Shown here in pieces: positions 21,001 to 29,024 of a stretch of DNA of 64,000 nucleotides. The translations under genes and the position numbers were made by a program. The DNA is taken from positions 2,604,001 to 2,668,000 of the forward strand of contig NZ_CP033896.1 of NCBI RefSeq assembly GCF_003813965.1. Direction: 5' to 3'. Below the pieces are notes generated by a model, which had not been told where the DNA came from, did not search any database, and saw only the letters and a list, made by a program, of their open reading frames with translations. This DNA is from Corynebacterium choanae. GTDB taxonomy: Bacteria; Actinomycetota; Actinomycetes; Mycobacteriales; Mycobacteriaceae. Position 1 is the stretch's first letter. Each line of letters begins with the position of its first letter.

Positions 21001-24000
21001 CGGCCGCACTTGCCGCATTCGCGGAAGAAGTCACCGGCGAAGAAGGGGTGCTGGCCACCACCGCCCGCACCATGCTGCAAGCTTTAGGGTTAGCCACCAC
21101 CCCAGCAGTCACCCAAGCCGAAACAGACACTGCTCTGCTGCAGGCGGTGGAAGCCGAACTGGGTGCCGGCTGGCTGGCCAGTGTCACCCCAGTGTTTGAC
21201 GCCACCAAAGCAGTGCTCTTCGACGACCAGTGGGCTCTTGCCCGGGAGGCGATTGCCCGCATCGGTGCCGGCGCCACCACCGGGGAAGCCCTGGCCGCTG
21301 TTGATCCTTCCCGCTTTGCGGGTCTTGGTTCTGTGGCTGCTGGACAAGCCCGCTGGTGGGCTGCCCGCTGTGACAACACCACAGCCGCCACCCTGCTGGG
21401 CGACATTGCGGATGCCTGCGAAGACACTGCTGCCGCCGACCAGCTAGCCTTCGCCGACGATGTGGCGCTGGTTACCGGTGCTGCCCCTGGTTCGATTGCG
21501 GGTTCACTGGTGGCGAAACTTCTCCGCGGCGGGGCGACGGTGGTGATGACCGCCTCAAATGTGGGGCAAGCCCGCAAAGAATACGCCCGCACCCTGTTCC
21601 GTGACCATGCGGCCGGTGGCGCGAAACTGTGGCTGGTTCCAGCTAACCTCACCTCTTACCGGGATATTGATGCGCTGATCGCGTGGATTGCGCAAGAGCA
21701 GAAAACCACCGTCGGCGAAAACACTATTGTCACCAAACCGGCACTGGTGCCCACCTTGGCGTTCCCATTTGCTGCGCCGAGCGTGTCCGGCACGTTAGCG
21801 GATGCCGGCGGCAACACCGAAACCCAGGCGCGACTGCTGCTGTGGTCAGTGGAACGCACCATCGCCGGACTGGCGGACACGGTGGCGAACTCCCGCAGCA
21901 ACACCCGGGTCCATATTGTGCTGCCGGGTTCCCCGAACCGGGGCACCTTCGGTGGCGATGGCGCCTATGGTGAAGTGAAAGCCGCCTTTGATGCGATGCT
22001 TGCCAAGTGGCAGGCAGAAACCGGCTGGCCGGCATTCGTCACCTTGGCACAAGCCCGCATCGGCTGGGTGCAGGGCACCAACCTTATGGGTGGCAATGAT
22101 GCGATCGTGCCAGCGGCGAAAGAGGCCGGTATTCACGTCTACACCCCGGAAGAGATCACCGATCATCTCCTCGGGTTGGCGAGTGCCCAATCCCGCGCCG
22201 AAGCGGCACAGGCACCGTTGGATGCGGACTTCACCGGCGGCCTTGCCGACTTGGAAGTGTCCTTAAGCGAGCTGGCGCGCACCGCACAGGCTGCGGCCGC
22301 AGCCAACACCAGCAACAGCAGCGACACTGCAGCACAGGTCACGATTGCTGCACTGCCGAATCCGCCGCGTCCCACCCAGCCGCAGCCGGTGGAATTGGGG
22401 CAAGTCACCGCATCACTCGATGACATGATTGTGATCTGTGGTGTGGGCGAAGTGTCCTCGTGGGGTTCGGGTCGTACCCGGCGCGAAGCCGAATACGGTA
22501 TTCGCCGCGACGGGACGGTGGATCTCACCGCCGCCGGGGTAATGGAACTTGCCTGGATGATGGGGCTGATCACCTGGAGCGATGAAACCAATCCAGGCTG
22601 GTACAACGCGGAGGGCCAACGGGTGGCGGAAGAAGATATCTACGACACCTACCGCGATGAGGTGGTTGCCCGCAGCGGTATCCGCACCTTTGTCGACGAC
22701 TTCACCCTCGTCAACCAGGGGTCGATTGATGTCGAGTCGGTGTATCTTGACCGGGATATCACTTTCACTGTCCCCACCGAGGCAGCTGCCCGTGACTATG
22801 TGGCTGCTGATGAGAAAACCACCGAAATCCAGCAGACCGCCGACGGTGAATGGTTGGTCACGAAACGAAAAGGTGCTAAGGCACGCATTCCGAAACGGGC
22901 ATGTTTGACGCGCACTGTGGGTGGCCAAATGCCGACCGGGTTTGATCCGGCAAAGTGGGGAATCCCGGCGACCATGGTGGATGGTCTTGACCGGATTGCC
23001 TGCTGGAATCTGGTCACCGCCGTCGATGCGTATCTCACCCAAGGGTTTAGCCCCGCCGAATTGCTGCAAGCTGTCCATCCGGCCAATATTGCCTCCACAC
23101 AGGGCACCGGTATTGGCGGTATGGAATCACTGCACAAGGTGTTTGTCAGCCGTTTCCTCGGGGAGGAGCGCCCCAGCGATATTCTGCAGGAAGCCCTGCC
23201 GAATGTGGTTGCCGCCCATGTGATGCAGTCCTTTGTGGGCGGCTACGGGTCGATGATTCACCCGGTGGCAGCGTGTGCCACCGCTGCCGTGTCGGTGGAA
23301 GAAGGCGTCGATAAGATCAAACTGGGGAAAGCCGACATTGTGGTGGCCGGCGGTATTGACGATATCTCGGTGGAATCGTTGACTGGTTTCGGCGACATGA
23401 ATGCCACCGCCAAGTCGCAAGACATGGCCGATAAGGGTATTGATGAGCGGTTCTATTCGCGGGCGAATGATCGCCGCCGCGGCGGTTTCGTCGAGGCGGA
23501 AGGGGGCGGCACGGTCGTGCTCGCCCGGGCACGAGTGGCCGCCGAATTGGGGCTGCCAGTCTTGGCTGTTGTTGCCCACGCCCAGTCGTATGCGGACGGC
23601 ACCCACACCTCGATCCCAGCCCCTGGTCTCGGCGCACTGGCGGCTGCCCGCGGTGGAATCCATTCCACGTTGGCGAAGTCGCTGCACACCCTCGGCCTCA
23701 CCCCGGATGATGTGCGGGTGGTGTCAAAGCATGACACCTCCACGAACGCAAATGATCCAAACGAGTCGGAGCTGCATTCGCTGCTGTGGCAGGCGGTTGG
23801 TCGCGACGAACACAATCCGCTGTTTGTTGTTTCGCAGAAAACGTTAACTGGCCACGCCAAAGGTGGTGCCGCCCTCTTCCAGATCGGTGGACTCACCCAC
23901 ATTCTGGCGACCGGTGAACTGCCTGCGAACGCCGCACTTGACTGTGTTGATCCCGCTATTGAGCCGAAGGCAACCAACCTGGTGTGGCTGCGAGAAAACC

Positions 24001-24338
24001 TCAACTTAGGGGCGGGTCAAGTGAAAGCTGGGGTGCTTACCTCGCTGGGCTTCGGTCACGTGGCGGCTGTGGTTGTTTTGGCGCACCCATCCTGTTTCGA
24101 ACAGGCTGCAGCCAATGCTGGCGTCGACGTCGACCAGTGGCGCCGGCGAGCCACCGCCCGCCTGCAGGCAGGTGCCCGTCACCTGGAGGCTGGCATGATC
24201 GGTGCCCGCACCCTGTACGAGGTACCCAATGCCCGTCGTCTCCCGGAGAAGGGTGCGCACGAAGCAGAGATCAATCTGCTCCTCAACGAGGATGCTCGCC
24301 TGCAAGACGATGGAGTGTTCCCGGCTGCGACAAGCTAG
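15033..24338 (+). CDS. fas: Type I fatty acid synthase (single-chain FAS-I)
   Basis: 3,101 residues carrying all cycles of de novo acyl-CoA synthesis in one polypeptide. Domain order: acetyl transferase with GHSQG near residue 131; enoyl reductase (AGGGQYSEEVF near 430); MaoC-like dehydratase (GDYNPIHTSS near 1210); and malonyl/palmitoyl transferase with GHSLGEYTA near 1417. An Ala/Pro-rich linker (1710-1800) follows, then the carrier domain with the phosphopantetheine serine in GVSSRRNQLL near 1832, ketoreductase (VTGAAPGSIAG near 2145), and ketosynthase with Cys in ACATAAV near 2748, KHDTSTN near 2900 and KTLTGHAKGG near 2935. I start at GTG 15033, with CCAGGAG 15 bases upstream; the frame is open back to 14883. 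No AcpS/PPT gene follows, unlike the fas-acpS pair of mycobacteria. Confidence 0.97.
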   Translation: MTIGTQTSPANKVGAVPLLSFTAPGVLFAGQASQWVEALADCASDVATVAFLNEVLSQARARIAPVARHLAVAVPGAQERLSALVGGTATTRTAIDSQPAVSIAGITLSQVAIVHQLQGLGLDIHNTRFAGHSQGCLGVAAARALRDDDLQGLVDVVAFALIMGAATSVEARRLGYGATEEAMVSIKGFDRATIDAALAELGGSEVEVALRNAAKHFVLSGRHAHLQQVVAVLEEAAAKENKAVEAKERGGALVSPQFTWLAVAAPFHHSSMSNAVAQTLAWADACGLDVPEAEALARYILVDHHDWTAEINGYPKQCSHLITTDPGGSLWRLTEPLIAGLGVQLVDGATVAAREKLATAGTAVDQAPDWSQFAPRLITLPTGETKVATKFTALTGYSPVLLPGMTPTTVDPDIVAAAANAGYWAEMAGGGQYSEEVFTENREGLVKQLQPGRAAQFNSMFFDRYMWNLQFGAQRIVSKARAAGVAINGVTVSAGIPEVEEATELIASLSGEGFPYICFKPGTVEQIRSCLAIADANPDFPLIIQVEDGHAGGHHSWVNLDDLLLATYGAIRQRDNVVLCVGGGIGTPEKAARWMLGTWAHDHGLPAMPVDGVLIGTATMTAREAKTSPQVKQLLVDTPGVELDDAGGWVGRGAARGGVTSGLSHLHADMYEVYNDSARCSELLASLDTSSQEAVDARREEIIAALNKTAKPYFGDLTTMTYAEVLEKFVALAHPFQDPTWTDRFLDLVHRVEARLHPADHGQIETDFPDVDSVEDGPAVVAALLARYPEAAEITVGARDAKWFVGLMRKHHKPMPWVPAIDTDVARWWGMDSLWQSHDERYAASAVRVIPGPVSVAGITTVDEPVADILGRFEQACVAALAAEHTPPQAVYSRLGNVEDAETFLRTTPHIVWHGHLIDNPAAVLDESAFELIAPDSDEQPWIIRILCDSYWDNLPGDHPYVVQQVDIPVELSADCATGASPLVSHEHLPAAVYQLLAGVAGVGSVSAGGDEITAVPEVHDDPDTVFGVVKDSFTLRAQLFEAHTGVTGAALPGVTTAAGCADALVGPCWPAIYAALGSGKLADGYPVIEGLLNAVHLDHVTDLQVPVATLMDDTVRTIAVEARTRAFDESASGRIVTVDLVLTDTATGEVIATMIERFAIRGRVTSAKQAPLAPSFGNTGATVVDTPRSFIRRTTVTAPADMTPFAMVSGDYNPIHTSSNAAKLVGLQAPLVHGMWLSATAQHFACAADNTDRPAALLGWTYSMYGMVQLNDEVEITVERVGRVGVNPAVEVTCRIAGQVVSRGQAILAAPTTAYVYPGQGIQEAGMGAADRQRSAATREVWQRADAHTRATLGFSIIDVVDNNPTELTVGDTTFRHPAGVLYLTQFTQVALAVVAYGQTARLSAEDALVPGAMYAGHSLGEYTALASTAGIFELEGVIDVVYSRGSAMHSLVPRDEQGRSNYALAALRPNQFGMADAEITDYVAGIAESTGEFLQIVNFNVAGQQYAVAGTLAGLAALREDAEARAAAHGGRRAYIQIPGIDVPFHSAVLRPGVAAFAEKLDALLPAELDVDALVDRYIPNLVARPFALTRDFAESILAVVPATPVETLLATPGEFEQRVAREPGKVARILVIELLAWQFASPVRWIETQNLLIGDDGVDRVVEVGLAKSPTLANLLARTLELPEHRAHQVEVYNVERDEQIIYFLDAKEAPQATLDDAATSPGETAAGEHTAADEVPRVGTDATPIAPAADAAAGDRIDPDSPVAGAAVAGAAPAATPSQPQGAPAAGPAPELKFDAADAICALVAAQNKIRLDQITDQDTTESLTNGVSSRRNQLLMDMAGELGVPTIDGAAEADIATLRGRVVQAAPGYSAFGPVLGELVTSRLRTLAAQAGVKPNRIADRLATTWALPASWTAPVEVEIVLGLRGEESVRGGELATIAAGEPSNATEFDAVIDAAVNNVAAANGTAVQQASAGGAANGGGVVDSAALAAFAEEVTGEEGVLATTARTMLQALGLATTPAVTQAETDTALLQAVEAELGAGWLASVTPVFDATKAVLFDDQWALAREAIARIGAGATTGEALAAVDPSRFAGLGSVAAGQARWWAARCDNTTAATLLGDIADACEDTAAADQLAFADDVALVTGAAPGSIAGSLVAKLLRGGATVVMTASNVGQARKEYARTLFRDHAAGGAKLWLVPANLTSYRDIDALIAWIAQEQKTTVGENTIVTKPALVPTLAFPFAAPSVSGTLADAGGNTETQARLLLWSVERTIAGLADTVANSRSNTRVHIVLPGSPNRGTFGGDGAYGEVKAAFDAMLAKWQAETGWPAFVTLAQARIGWVQGTNLMGGNDAIVPAAKEAGIHVYTPEEITDHLLGLASAQSRAEAAQAPLDADFTGGLADLEVSLSELARTAQAAAAANTSNSSDTAAQVTIAALPNPPRPTQPQPVELGQVTASLDDMIVICGVGEVSSWGSGRTRREAEYGIRRDGTVDLTAAGVMELAWMMGLITWSDETNPGWYNAEGQRVAEEDIYDTYRDEVVARSGIRTFVDDFTLVNQGSIDVESVYLDRDITFTVPTEAAARDYVAADEKTTEIQQTADGEWLVTKRKGAKARIPKRACLTRTVGGQMPTGFDPAKWGIPATMVDGLDRIACWNLVTAVDAYLTQGFSPAELLQAVHPANIASTQGTGIGGMESLHKVFVSRFLGEERPSDILQEALPNVVAAHVMQSFVGGYGSMIHPVAACATAAVSVEEGVDKIKLGKADIVVAGGIDDISVESLTGFGDMNATAKSQDMADKGIDERFYSRANDRRRGGFVEAEGGGTVVLARARVAAELGLPVLAVVAHAQSYADGTHTSIPAPGLGALAAARGGIHSTLAKSLHTLGLTPDDVRVVSKHDTSTNANDPNESELHSLLWQAVGRDEHNPLFVVSQKTLTGHAKGGAALFQIGGLTHILATGELPANAALDCVDPAIEPKATNLVWLRENLNLGAGQVKAGVLTSLGFGHVAAVVVLAHPSCFEQAAANAGVDVDQWRRRATARLQAGARHLEAGMIGARTLYEVPNARRLPEKGAHEAEINLLLNEDARLQDDGVFPAATS

Positions 24339-24450
24339 CCAGTAACACTGGCGCCGACGATCGCCCACACCACAGGCTCGGTATCGACACTTTGATGGTG
24401 TGCCAACTACTCGCGCGGCGCCCACAGCATCGAATAATTGCATAAGACCT

Positions 24451-24486
24451 AGCTGCCCTTCAGTGATTCCCCACTGGAGGGCAGCT
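24451..24486 (+). terminator. Terminator of fas
   Basis: 15-bp arms with one wobble (AGCTGCCCTTCAGTG / CACTGGAGGGCAGCT) followed by GCCGTTTTG. Confidence 0.85.
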
Positions 24487-24542
24487 GCCGTTTTGTCACC
24501 GACTGCCGCAAACCAGTAACCAGTGTCGTCACCGCACTGCAG

Positions 24543-24677
24543 CACCACACTCCGCACCAGTGCCATCGTCTAGCGGCGACACCACACTCCGCACCCCTTG
24601 CCCGCTAGATCCCTGCGGCAGTTGTAGTGAAACAAATCCGACCATTGCCCGAATAGTGAACCATTGCTCGAATAGTG
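24543..24677. repeat. Two pairs of direct repeats in the purU leader
   Basis: CACCACACTCCGCACC occurs at 24543-24558 and 24580-24595 (37-bp period). CCATTGCCCGAATAGTG at 24642-24658 recurs with one change at 24661-24677 (19-bp period), 49 bp upstream of purU. The closely spaced second pair is a candidate regulator site. Confidence 0.65.
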
Positions 24678-24725
24678 GTTGGTTTATGAGCGTTCGCACA
24701 TCATCTCTCCCGGAAGGTAGGATCA

Positions 24726-25634
24726 ATGCCCATGACTGCACAGGTTCCTGCTTCTGTTTCCCCGCTCGCCGACCGCCAACTCGTGGTCACTCTCGGCTGT
24801 CCTGACAACACCGGGATTATTGCGAAACTCGCTGGATTTGTCGCCTCTGTCGGCGGCAGCATTGTGGAGGCACACTATTTCTCTGATCCAGCATCTGGCT
24901 GGTTCTTCACCCGGCAAGCAATCCGTGCCGAGTCGTTGAGTGTCTCGGTGGAAGCATTCACCGAAAGTCTGCAAGAGCTCGCTGAAGAAATCAGCCCACA
25001 AGCCCGCTGGCGGGTGTGGGATACGGCGAAACCAAAGAAAGCAGTGATTCTGGTTTCCAAGGAAGGCCACTGCCTGCATGATCTGCTTGGCCGGGTGGCG
25101 CAGAACGAATATCCAATGGAAGTCGCGGCAGTGATCGGCAACCACGATGATCTGCGCAGCATCGCGGAAGCCCACAATGTGCCATTTCATCATGTGCCAT
25201 TTCCGAAGGATGCAGTCGGCAAACGGCAGTCCTTTGACAAGGTTGCAGCAATTGTCAATGAGCACGATCCCGACGCGGTGGTGCTTGCCCGCTTCATGCA
25301 GATCCTTCCGCCTGACTTGTGTGAAATGTGGGAAGGCAAAGCGATTAACATCCACCATTCCTTCCTTCCATCGTTTATGGGGGCGCGCCCGTATCACCAG
25401 GCATATCAGCGTGGTGTGAAGCTCATCGGCGCTACCTGTCACTATGCGACGAGCGATTTGGATGACGGTCCGATTATTGAACAAGACGTTATCCGGATCA
25501 CCCACCGGGAAACCCCCACCGATATGCAGCGGCTTGGTCGTGACGCAGAGAAAATTGTGCTGGCTCGTGGTCTGCGCTTCCATTTGGAAGATCGAGTGCA
25601 GGTCTATGGCAATCGCACGGTGATTTTCGACTAG
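24726..25634 (+). CDS. purU: Formyltetrahydrofolate deformylase
   Basis: Hydrolyses 10-formyl-THF to THF and formate, balancing the one-carbon pool. The 302-residue protein has an N-terminal ACT domain (residues 17-95, VVTLGCPDNTGIIAKLAGF) and a C-terminal formyltransferase-fold hydrolase domain. The catalytic residues are in INIHHSFLPSF and the aspartate in DDGPIIEQDV. The start may be ATG 24726 or ATG 24732 (MTAQVPAS); GGAAGG and AGGA precede both. Two pairs of direct repeats lie in the leader, and a 13-bp hairpin follows. Confidence 0.95.
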   Translation: MPMTAQVPASVSPLADRQLVVTLGCPDNTGIIAKLAGFVASVGGSIVEAHYFSDPASGWFFTRQAIRAESLSVSVEAFTESLQELAEEISPQARWRVWDTAKPKKAVILVSKEGHCLHDLLGRVAQNEYPMEVAAVIGNHDDLRSIAEAHNVPFHHVPFPKDAVGKRQSFDKVAAIVNEHDPDAVVLARFMQILPPDLCEMWEGKAINIHHSFLPSFMGARPYHQAYQRGVKLIGATCHYATSDLDDGPIIEQDVIRITHRETPTDMQRLGRDAEKIVLARGLRFHLEDRVQVYGNRTVIFD

Positions 25635-25660
25635 TACACAGCGAATAATTTCATCCATGA

Positions 25661-25710
25661 CACACCCCGAGCACCCGTAGCGCACCCCAGCGCCGCCTGC
25701 TCGGGGTGTG
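25661..25710 (+). terminator. Hairpin after purU
   Basis: Perfect 13-bp arms (CACACCCCGAGCA / TGCTCGGGGTGTG) with a 24-nt GC-rich loop. There is no U-run. Confidence 0.65.
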
Positions 25711-25780
25711 CGCATTCCCTGCGGCGCAGGAGCCTCCGGCAGGATCTCATCGATGCAGCAGGCACGGTAGTGTGGAGGCC

Positions 25781-26245
25781 ATGACTGAAAAGATGAACGT
25801 CGAATCCTTTAATCTTGACCATCGCACTGTTATTGCACCCTATGTGCGCATCGCCGATCGGAAAGCGCTGCCGGGCGGTGACGTGCTGATCAAATACGAT
25901 GTACGGTTCACCCAGCCGAATACTGATCATCTCGAGACGAAAACGGTACATGCCCTTGAGCACATGGCCGCCGAGTTTATGCGCAATCACACTGACAAAC
26001 TCATCGACTTCTCCCCCATGGGCTGCCGCACTGGTTTCTATGCCATTACCTTAGGTGTGGAACCAGAGGACTTCTTCCCCATCCTGGAGAAAACCTTCGT
26101 CGATATCACCGAGGCCACGGAAGTCCCTGCCGCCAATGAGATTCAATGCGGTTGGGGCGCCCACCACGATTTGGAAGGGGCGAAGGCTCAGGCAAGGCGA
26201 ATGTTGGCGGAAAAAGATTCCTGGTCGATTGTCACTGCCCAATAA
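25781..26245 (+). CDS. luxS: S-ribosylhomocysteine lyase (AI-2 synthase)
   Basis: Cleaves S-ribosylhomocysteine to homocysteine and DPD, the precursor of autoinducer-2; part of the activated methyl cycle. The 154-residue protein has the LuxS metal ligands His57 and His61 in VHALEH, the base Glu60, the catalytic Cys82 in SPMGCRTGFY and the third metal ligand Cys123 in EIQCGWGAHHDL. Start ATG 25781 with GTGGAGG upstream. The upstream gene is purU, separated by a hairpin; a terminator follows. No pfs (nucleosidase) gene is adjacent, so the substrate must be supplied from elsewhere. The identification is secure from the complete set of catalytic residues. Confidence 0.96.
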   Translation: MTEKMNVESFNLDHRTVIAPYVRIADRKALPGGDVLIKYDVRFTQPNTDHLETKTVHALEHMAAEFMRNHTDKLIDFSPMGCRTGFYAITLGVEPEDFFPILEKTFVDITEATEVPAANEIQCGWGAHHDLEGAKAQARRMLAEKDSWSIVTAQ

Positions 26246-26266
26246 AAGTAGCCACGACGAGCTGTG

Positions 26267-26296
26267 AAGCCAGCACCAAAACCCAGGTGCTGGCTT
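26267..26296 (+). terminator. Terminator of luxS
   Basis: Perfect 11-bp arms (AAGCCAGCACC / GGTGCTGGCTT) with an 8-nt loop, directly behind the stop codon. Confidence 0.85.
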
Positions 26297-26790
26297 ATTC
26301 ACGTCAATACAGCAACAAGGTGTTTGCAATCGCTGACACAACTAGCATGCATACCTACCACCTACTACCAGCAGCGAGTATCCGGCACAGTGCACGCAAT
26401 GGCCGCTCTGGCAACGTGAGTAGGATTACATCAACGCGGTGACGGTGAGCGAACTTACGCCTCAACGCCGGCCAGATTGGCGAGGCACAGCACAATCCAC
26501 CTGCCATTTGCTACCCATCAAACCTGCACATTGCGCATCATTCCCCCACCTCAGCACCACTATTGCACGGTTGCCCTGATGCAGAGAAGTCCATCTTCAG
26601 GCCAGCAACCCCAGCATGTGCTGCACTGTGACGAAATCCTTACCGACGGGACGACTCGGAAAATTCAGCAATGCTGCGATGACTGCCCGAAATCTGACTA
26701 CCGCTGCGGCAATTCACAGGCTACTATTGCGCAAGGCCTATCAAAGATACGGCCATTGTTAGTATCATCTTTTTACCGTAAGGGATCTCT
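26297..26790. other. Intergenic region upstream of mscL
   Basis: About 490 bp without a convincing gene; the only long frame runs out of phase into mscL. No repeat or clear promoter was recognised. Confidence 0.5.
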
Positions 26791-27195
26791 GTGCTTAAAG
26801 GCTTCAAAGACTTCATCATGCGCGGCAATGTCATTGACCTGGCTGTTGCTGTCGTTATCGGTGCTGCATTCACCAGCATCGTCACCGCTTTCACCGAAAA
26901 CTTGGTGAACCCAATTATCGCCTCTTTCGGTTCCGTGGAACTCGGGGGACTTGGAGTCCAGCTGCGCGAAGGTAACTCAAATACGTTCATCGACCTTGGT
27001 GCCATCATCACCGCCGCGATTAACTTCCTCATCGTCGCCGCAATTATCTACTTCATCTTTGTGATGCCGATGAACAAGGTCAAGGAACGCCAGGCAGCCC
27101 GCCAGGGTGTCGCCGAAGACGAAGAAGAAAAGGCACCAGTTGAGGTTGAGCTCCTCACCGAGATCCGCGACCTGCTGCGCACCCGTCAGCTGTAA
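26791..27195 (+). CDS. mscL: Large-conductance mechanosensitive channel
   Basis: Emergency tension-gated pore of the inner membrane that releases solutes on hypo-osmotic shock. The 134-residue product has the usual length. It has an N-terminal amphipathic helix (LKGFKDFIMRGNVIDLAVA), TM1 (residues 14-45), a short periplasmic loop, TM2 (67-95) and a charged cytoplasmic helix with VELLTEIRDLL. Start is GTG 26791 with TAAGGGA upstream. It is a stand-alone gene followed by an imperfect hairpin terminator. The recently acquired island begins about 200 bp downstream. Confidence 0.97.
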   Translation: MLKGFKDFIMRGNVIDLAVAVVIGAAFTSIVTAFTENLVNPIIASFGSVELGGLGVQLREGNSNTFIDLGAIITAAINFLIVAAIIYFIFVMPMNKVKERQAARQGVAEDEEEKAPVEVELLTEIRDLLRTRQL

Positions 27196-27246
27196 CTATG
27201 CTCGTGCGGACAGTGTGACGTTGTTTTTTCGCCGAACTTCACAACC

Positions 27247-27283
27247 AAAACCCTAGTTTGCCACCAAGGCAACCTGGGGTTTT
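27247..27283 (+). terminator. Terminator of mscL
   Basis: Imperfect 15-bp hairpin AAACCCTAGTTTGCC / GGCAACCTGGGGTTT, ending in TTTTG. Confidence 0.75.
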
Positions 27284-27481
27284 GTCGTATCACGGGATCA
27301 ATAATTTTCCCCCAAACTGCCACTTCCCGCAGACCACGTTGACCGAAATGAAAAGGCTCGTGGATTTTTGCAAAGCCGTCACTTGTCAGCATCCCCCGAG
27401 GCTTTGCCATTAGCTGCCGCCAGCTTTTCAGCGCCGAGCAGCCGTTACCGGTTCCCCTAGTCGTCAATAGCTAGGAACAAA

Positions 27482-27850
27482 TCAGCATTTCACATGCTTG
27501 CACCGCGTGCGCAGCACTCGTGTAGCGACATTTTGGATAGGACACTCAGCAACAGCCACCAAGGGACGGTTCAGCGATAGACCACGCCGTATCCCACCAC
27601 GCAGGTTGTAGATGAAGATATCGCTAAACTCGTTCTGCCAGGTCAGGCGCAGGCCGTCGGCAGTGTTGTCATCAACGAAAGAAGAGTCCGAGATGAAGGC
27701 GATCACGCCTTCATCTCGGATGCGATCGGTAGCCCAGCGGATAGCGCGGAAGTATGAGTCGCACAAGCTGTTTTTGTTGGTGCCGGTGGAACGCTCCACA
27801 TACGTGGACTCGATGCGCTTATCGAGTACTGGGTATTTGTGGTTCTAATT
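27482..27850 (-). pseudogene. Fragment of a type ISP-like restriction/DNA methylase
   Basis: About 120 codons with homology only to the middle of large helicase-methylase restriction enzymes: YPVLDKRIESTYVERSTGTN, then SYFRAIRWATDRI, VIAFISDSSFVD and EFSDIFIYNLRGG. Those proteins have well over 1,000 residues. A stop codon lies directly upstream of the conserved part and the frame loses similarity after LRGG, so both ends are gone. It marks the left part of the accessory island. Confidence 0.65.
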
Positions 27851-27924
27851 ATTGTCGTCCGCACTCGACTGCCGAGCACTATAGGGCGGATTCCACGTTC
27901 GGTGAGCGTTGATACGATCTAACG

Positions 27925-27956
27925 ATGCACCCAGTTTGCTCCTGGGGTGGGTGCAT
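27925..27956 (-). terminator. Hairpin after the GIY-YIG gene
   Basis: Perfect 9-bp arms (ATGCACCCA / TGGGTGCAT) 12 bp after the stop. There is no U-run. Confidence 0.5.
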
Positions 27957-27968
27957 ACGGTTGTTCGG

Positions 27969-28886
27969 CTAGATTTCGCCGTTATCAAGGTACTCGCCTA
28001 AGTACTTGCCATCTTTGTCGCGCCAGAACACGCGAGCGTTCGCACTGTTGCCCTTGACAAACTCACCGGCCTTGTTCGGGGACGGGAGCGCAATATCAGC
28101 GACAGTCACATCACCGATGACAGATTTGGAGTGGCAGTCACGTAACTTGGCCGCATGATCTGCTTTGACACGGCCTAGCCAACTGCCTTTTTTCAACACC
28201 CACTCACCACCACTTTTGACAAGAACTGCTCGTTTTTCTTCTCGGCGGTGAGAGTAAAACTCCGGACTCACTTCCCTGATAGGAGCGCGGGATTGGACTG
28301 GGTCATCTTCACTTTCTCCCAGAGTGACATCAGGTTGCGTTGCTGTGGGAACATGCGGTTCAAGAACCATGATGCCCATGGTGGCCAGCATAAGGCGGGT
28401 GTTAGACACGATCATGCCAATGCGGTTCTTCAGGTGCTCATGGACTTTGCCCGCGTGAGCCCCAGTCCCATTAGCCATGTTGGTTCGCCCCGCTTCACGA
28501 GCCAACGTAATGAATGTGTCCTCAAGCATCCCTAATTCGGTAGCTGAGAAGTCTTCGGGTGGTGCAACGAGCAGGACGGCTTTACGGCAAAATCGGTGCT
28601 TACCGTTGCGCATGTTTTCCAGCACATGCTTAATGGTGCCGTCATTGTTTTTACGCACCGCAGCTTTACCGATGTAGAGGTTTTCTTCCTCACCCGTCAG
28701 ATCGCCTAGAACGAAGTAGATACCGGCCAGGTTCATCTTTTTGTGGCTGCGGTACGCCTCTAACGAGGTCACTGGCAGGATGTATAGGTCGTATTTCGTG
28801 TCAGGGATCTGGACGTGGATCGGCCCGTCTGCCCGACCCTCAAGGAGAAGAAGGTCAATCCCTAACTGTTGATGCGCACTGTGCAC
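27969..28886 (-). CDS. GIY-YIG nuclease-like protein with DUF4357 domain
   Basis: 305 residues. The GIY-YIG signature appears as AGIYFVLGDL and NLYIGKAAV (about residues 53-80), followed by a long middle part and, at the C-terminus, a DUF4357 module (VLKKGSWLGRVKADH to SANARVFWRDKDG). This architecture is common in bacterial proteins near mobile elements and restriction genes; its cellular role is unknown. Start is GTG 28886 with AAGGACCAGG upstream. The gene appears intact. It lies between the methylase fragment and the DJ-1/OYE cassette on the same strand, but terminators on both sides make it a separate unit. Confidence 0.8.
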   Translation of the reverse strand: MHSAHQQLGIDLLLLEGRADGPIHVQIPDTKYDLYILPVTSLEAYRSHKKMNLAGIYFVLGDLTGEEENLYIGKAAVRKNNDGTIKHVLENMRNGKHRFCRKAVLLVAPPEDFSATELGMLEDTFITLAREAGRTNMANGTGAHAGKVHEHLKNRIGMIVSNTRLMLATMGIMVLEPHVPTATQPDVTLGESEDDPVQSRAPIREVSPEFYSHRREEKRAVLVKSGGEWVLKKGSWLGRVKADHAAKLRDCHSKSVIGDVTVADIALPSPNKAGEFVKGNSANARVFWRDKDGKYLGEYLDNGEI

Positions 28887-28912
28887 GGCAAACCTGGTCC
28901 TTGAAAATAAAG

Positions 28913-28950
28913 AGAAGCTTCCTGCTAACTATTGTGACAGGAAGACTTCT
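28913..28950 (-). terminator. Terminator of the DJ-1-like gene
   Basis: AGAAGCTTCCTG / CAGGAAGACTTCT, one bulge, with a 13-nt loop. On the minus strand it is followed by CTTTATTTT. It separates the DJ-1-like gene from the GIY-YIG gene. Confidence 0.75.
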
Positions 28951-29024
28951 GCTTTTCTCCCAAACAACCCGAGGGCGAAACGCTGCGTTTCCCCTTGTGA
29001 CCTCAGGATCGATGGCGGTGATTT

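Noticed and set aside
20651..21652. 333-codon frame antisense to fas
   Set aside because: Ser/Ala-rich complement of an Ala/Gly-rich linker region in fas; no start signal.
27186..27467. 93-codon minus-strand frame between mscL and the methylase fragment
   Set aside because: It overlaps the mscL terminator, has no ribosome-binding site and shows no similarity that I can recognise.
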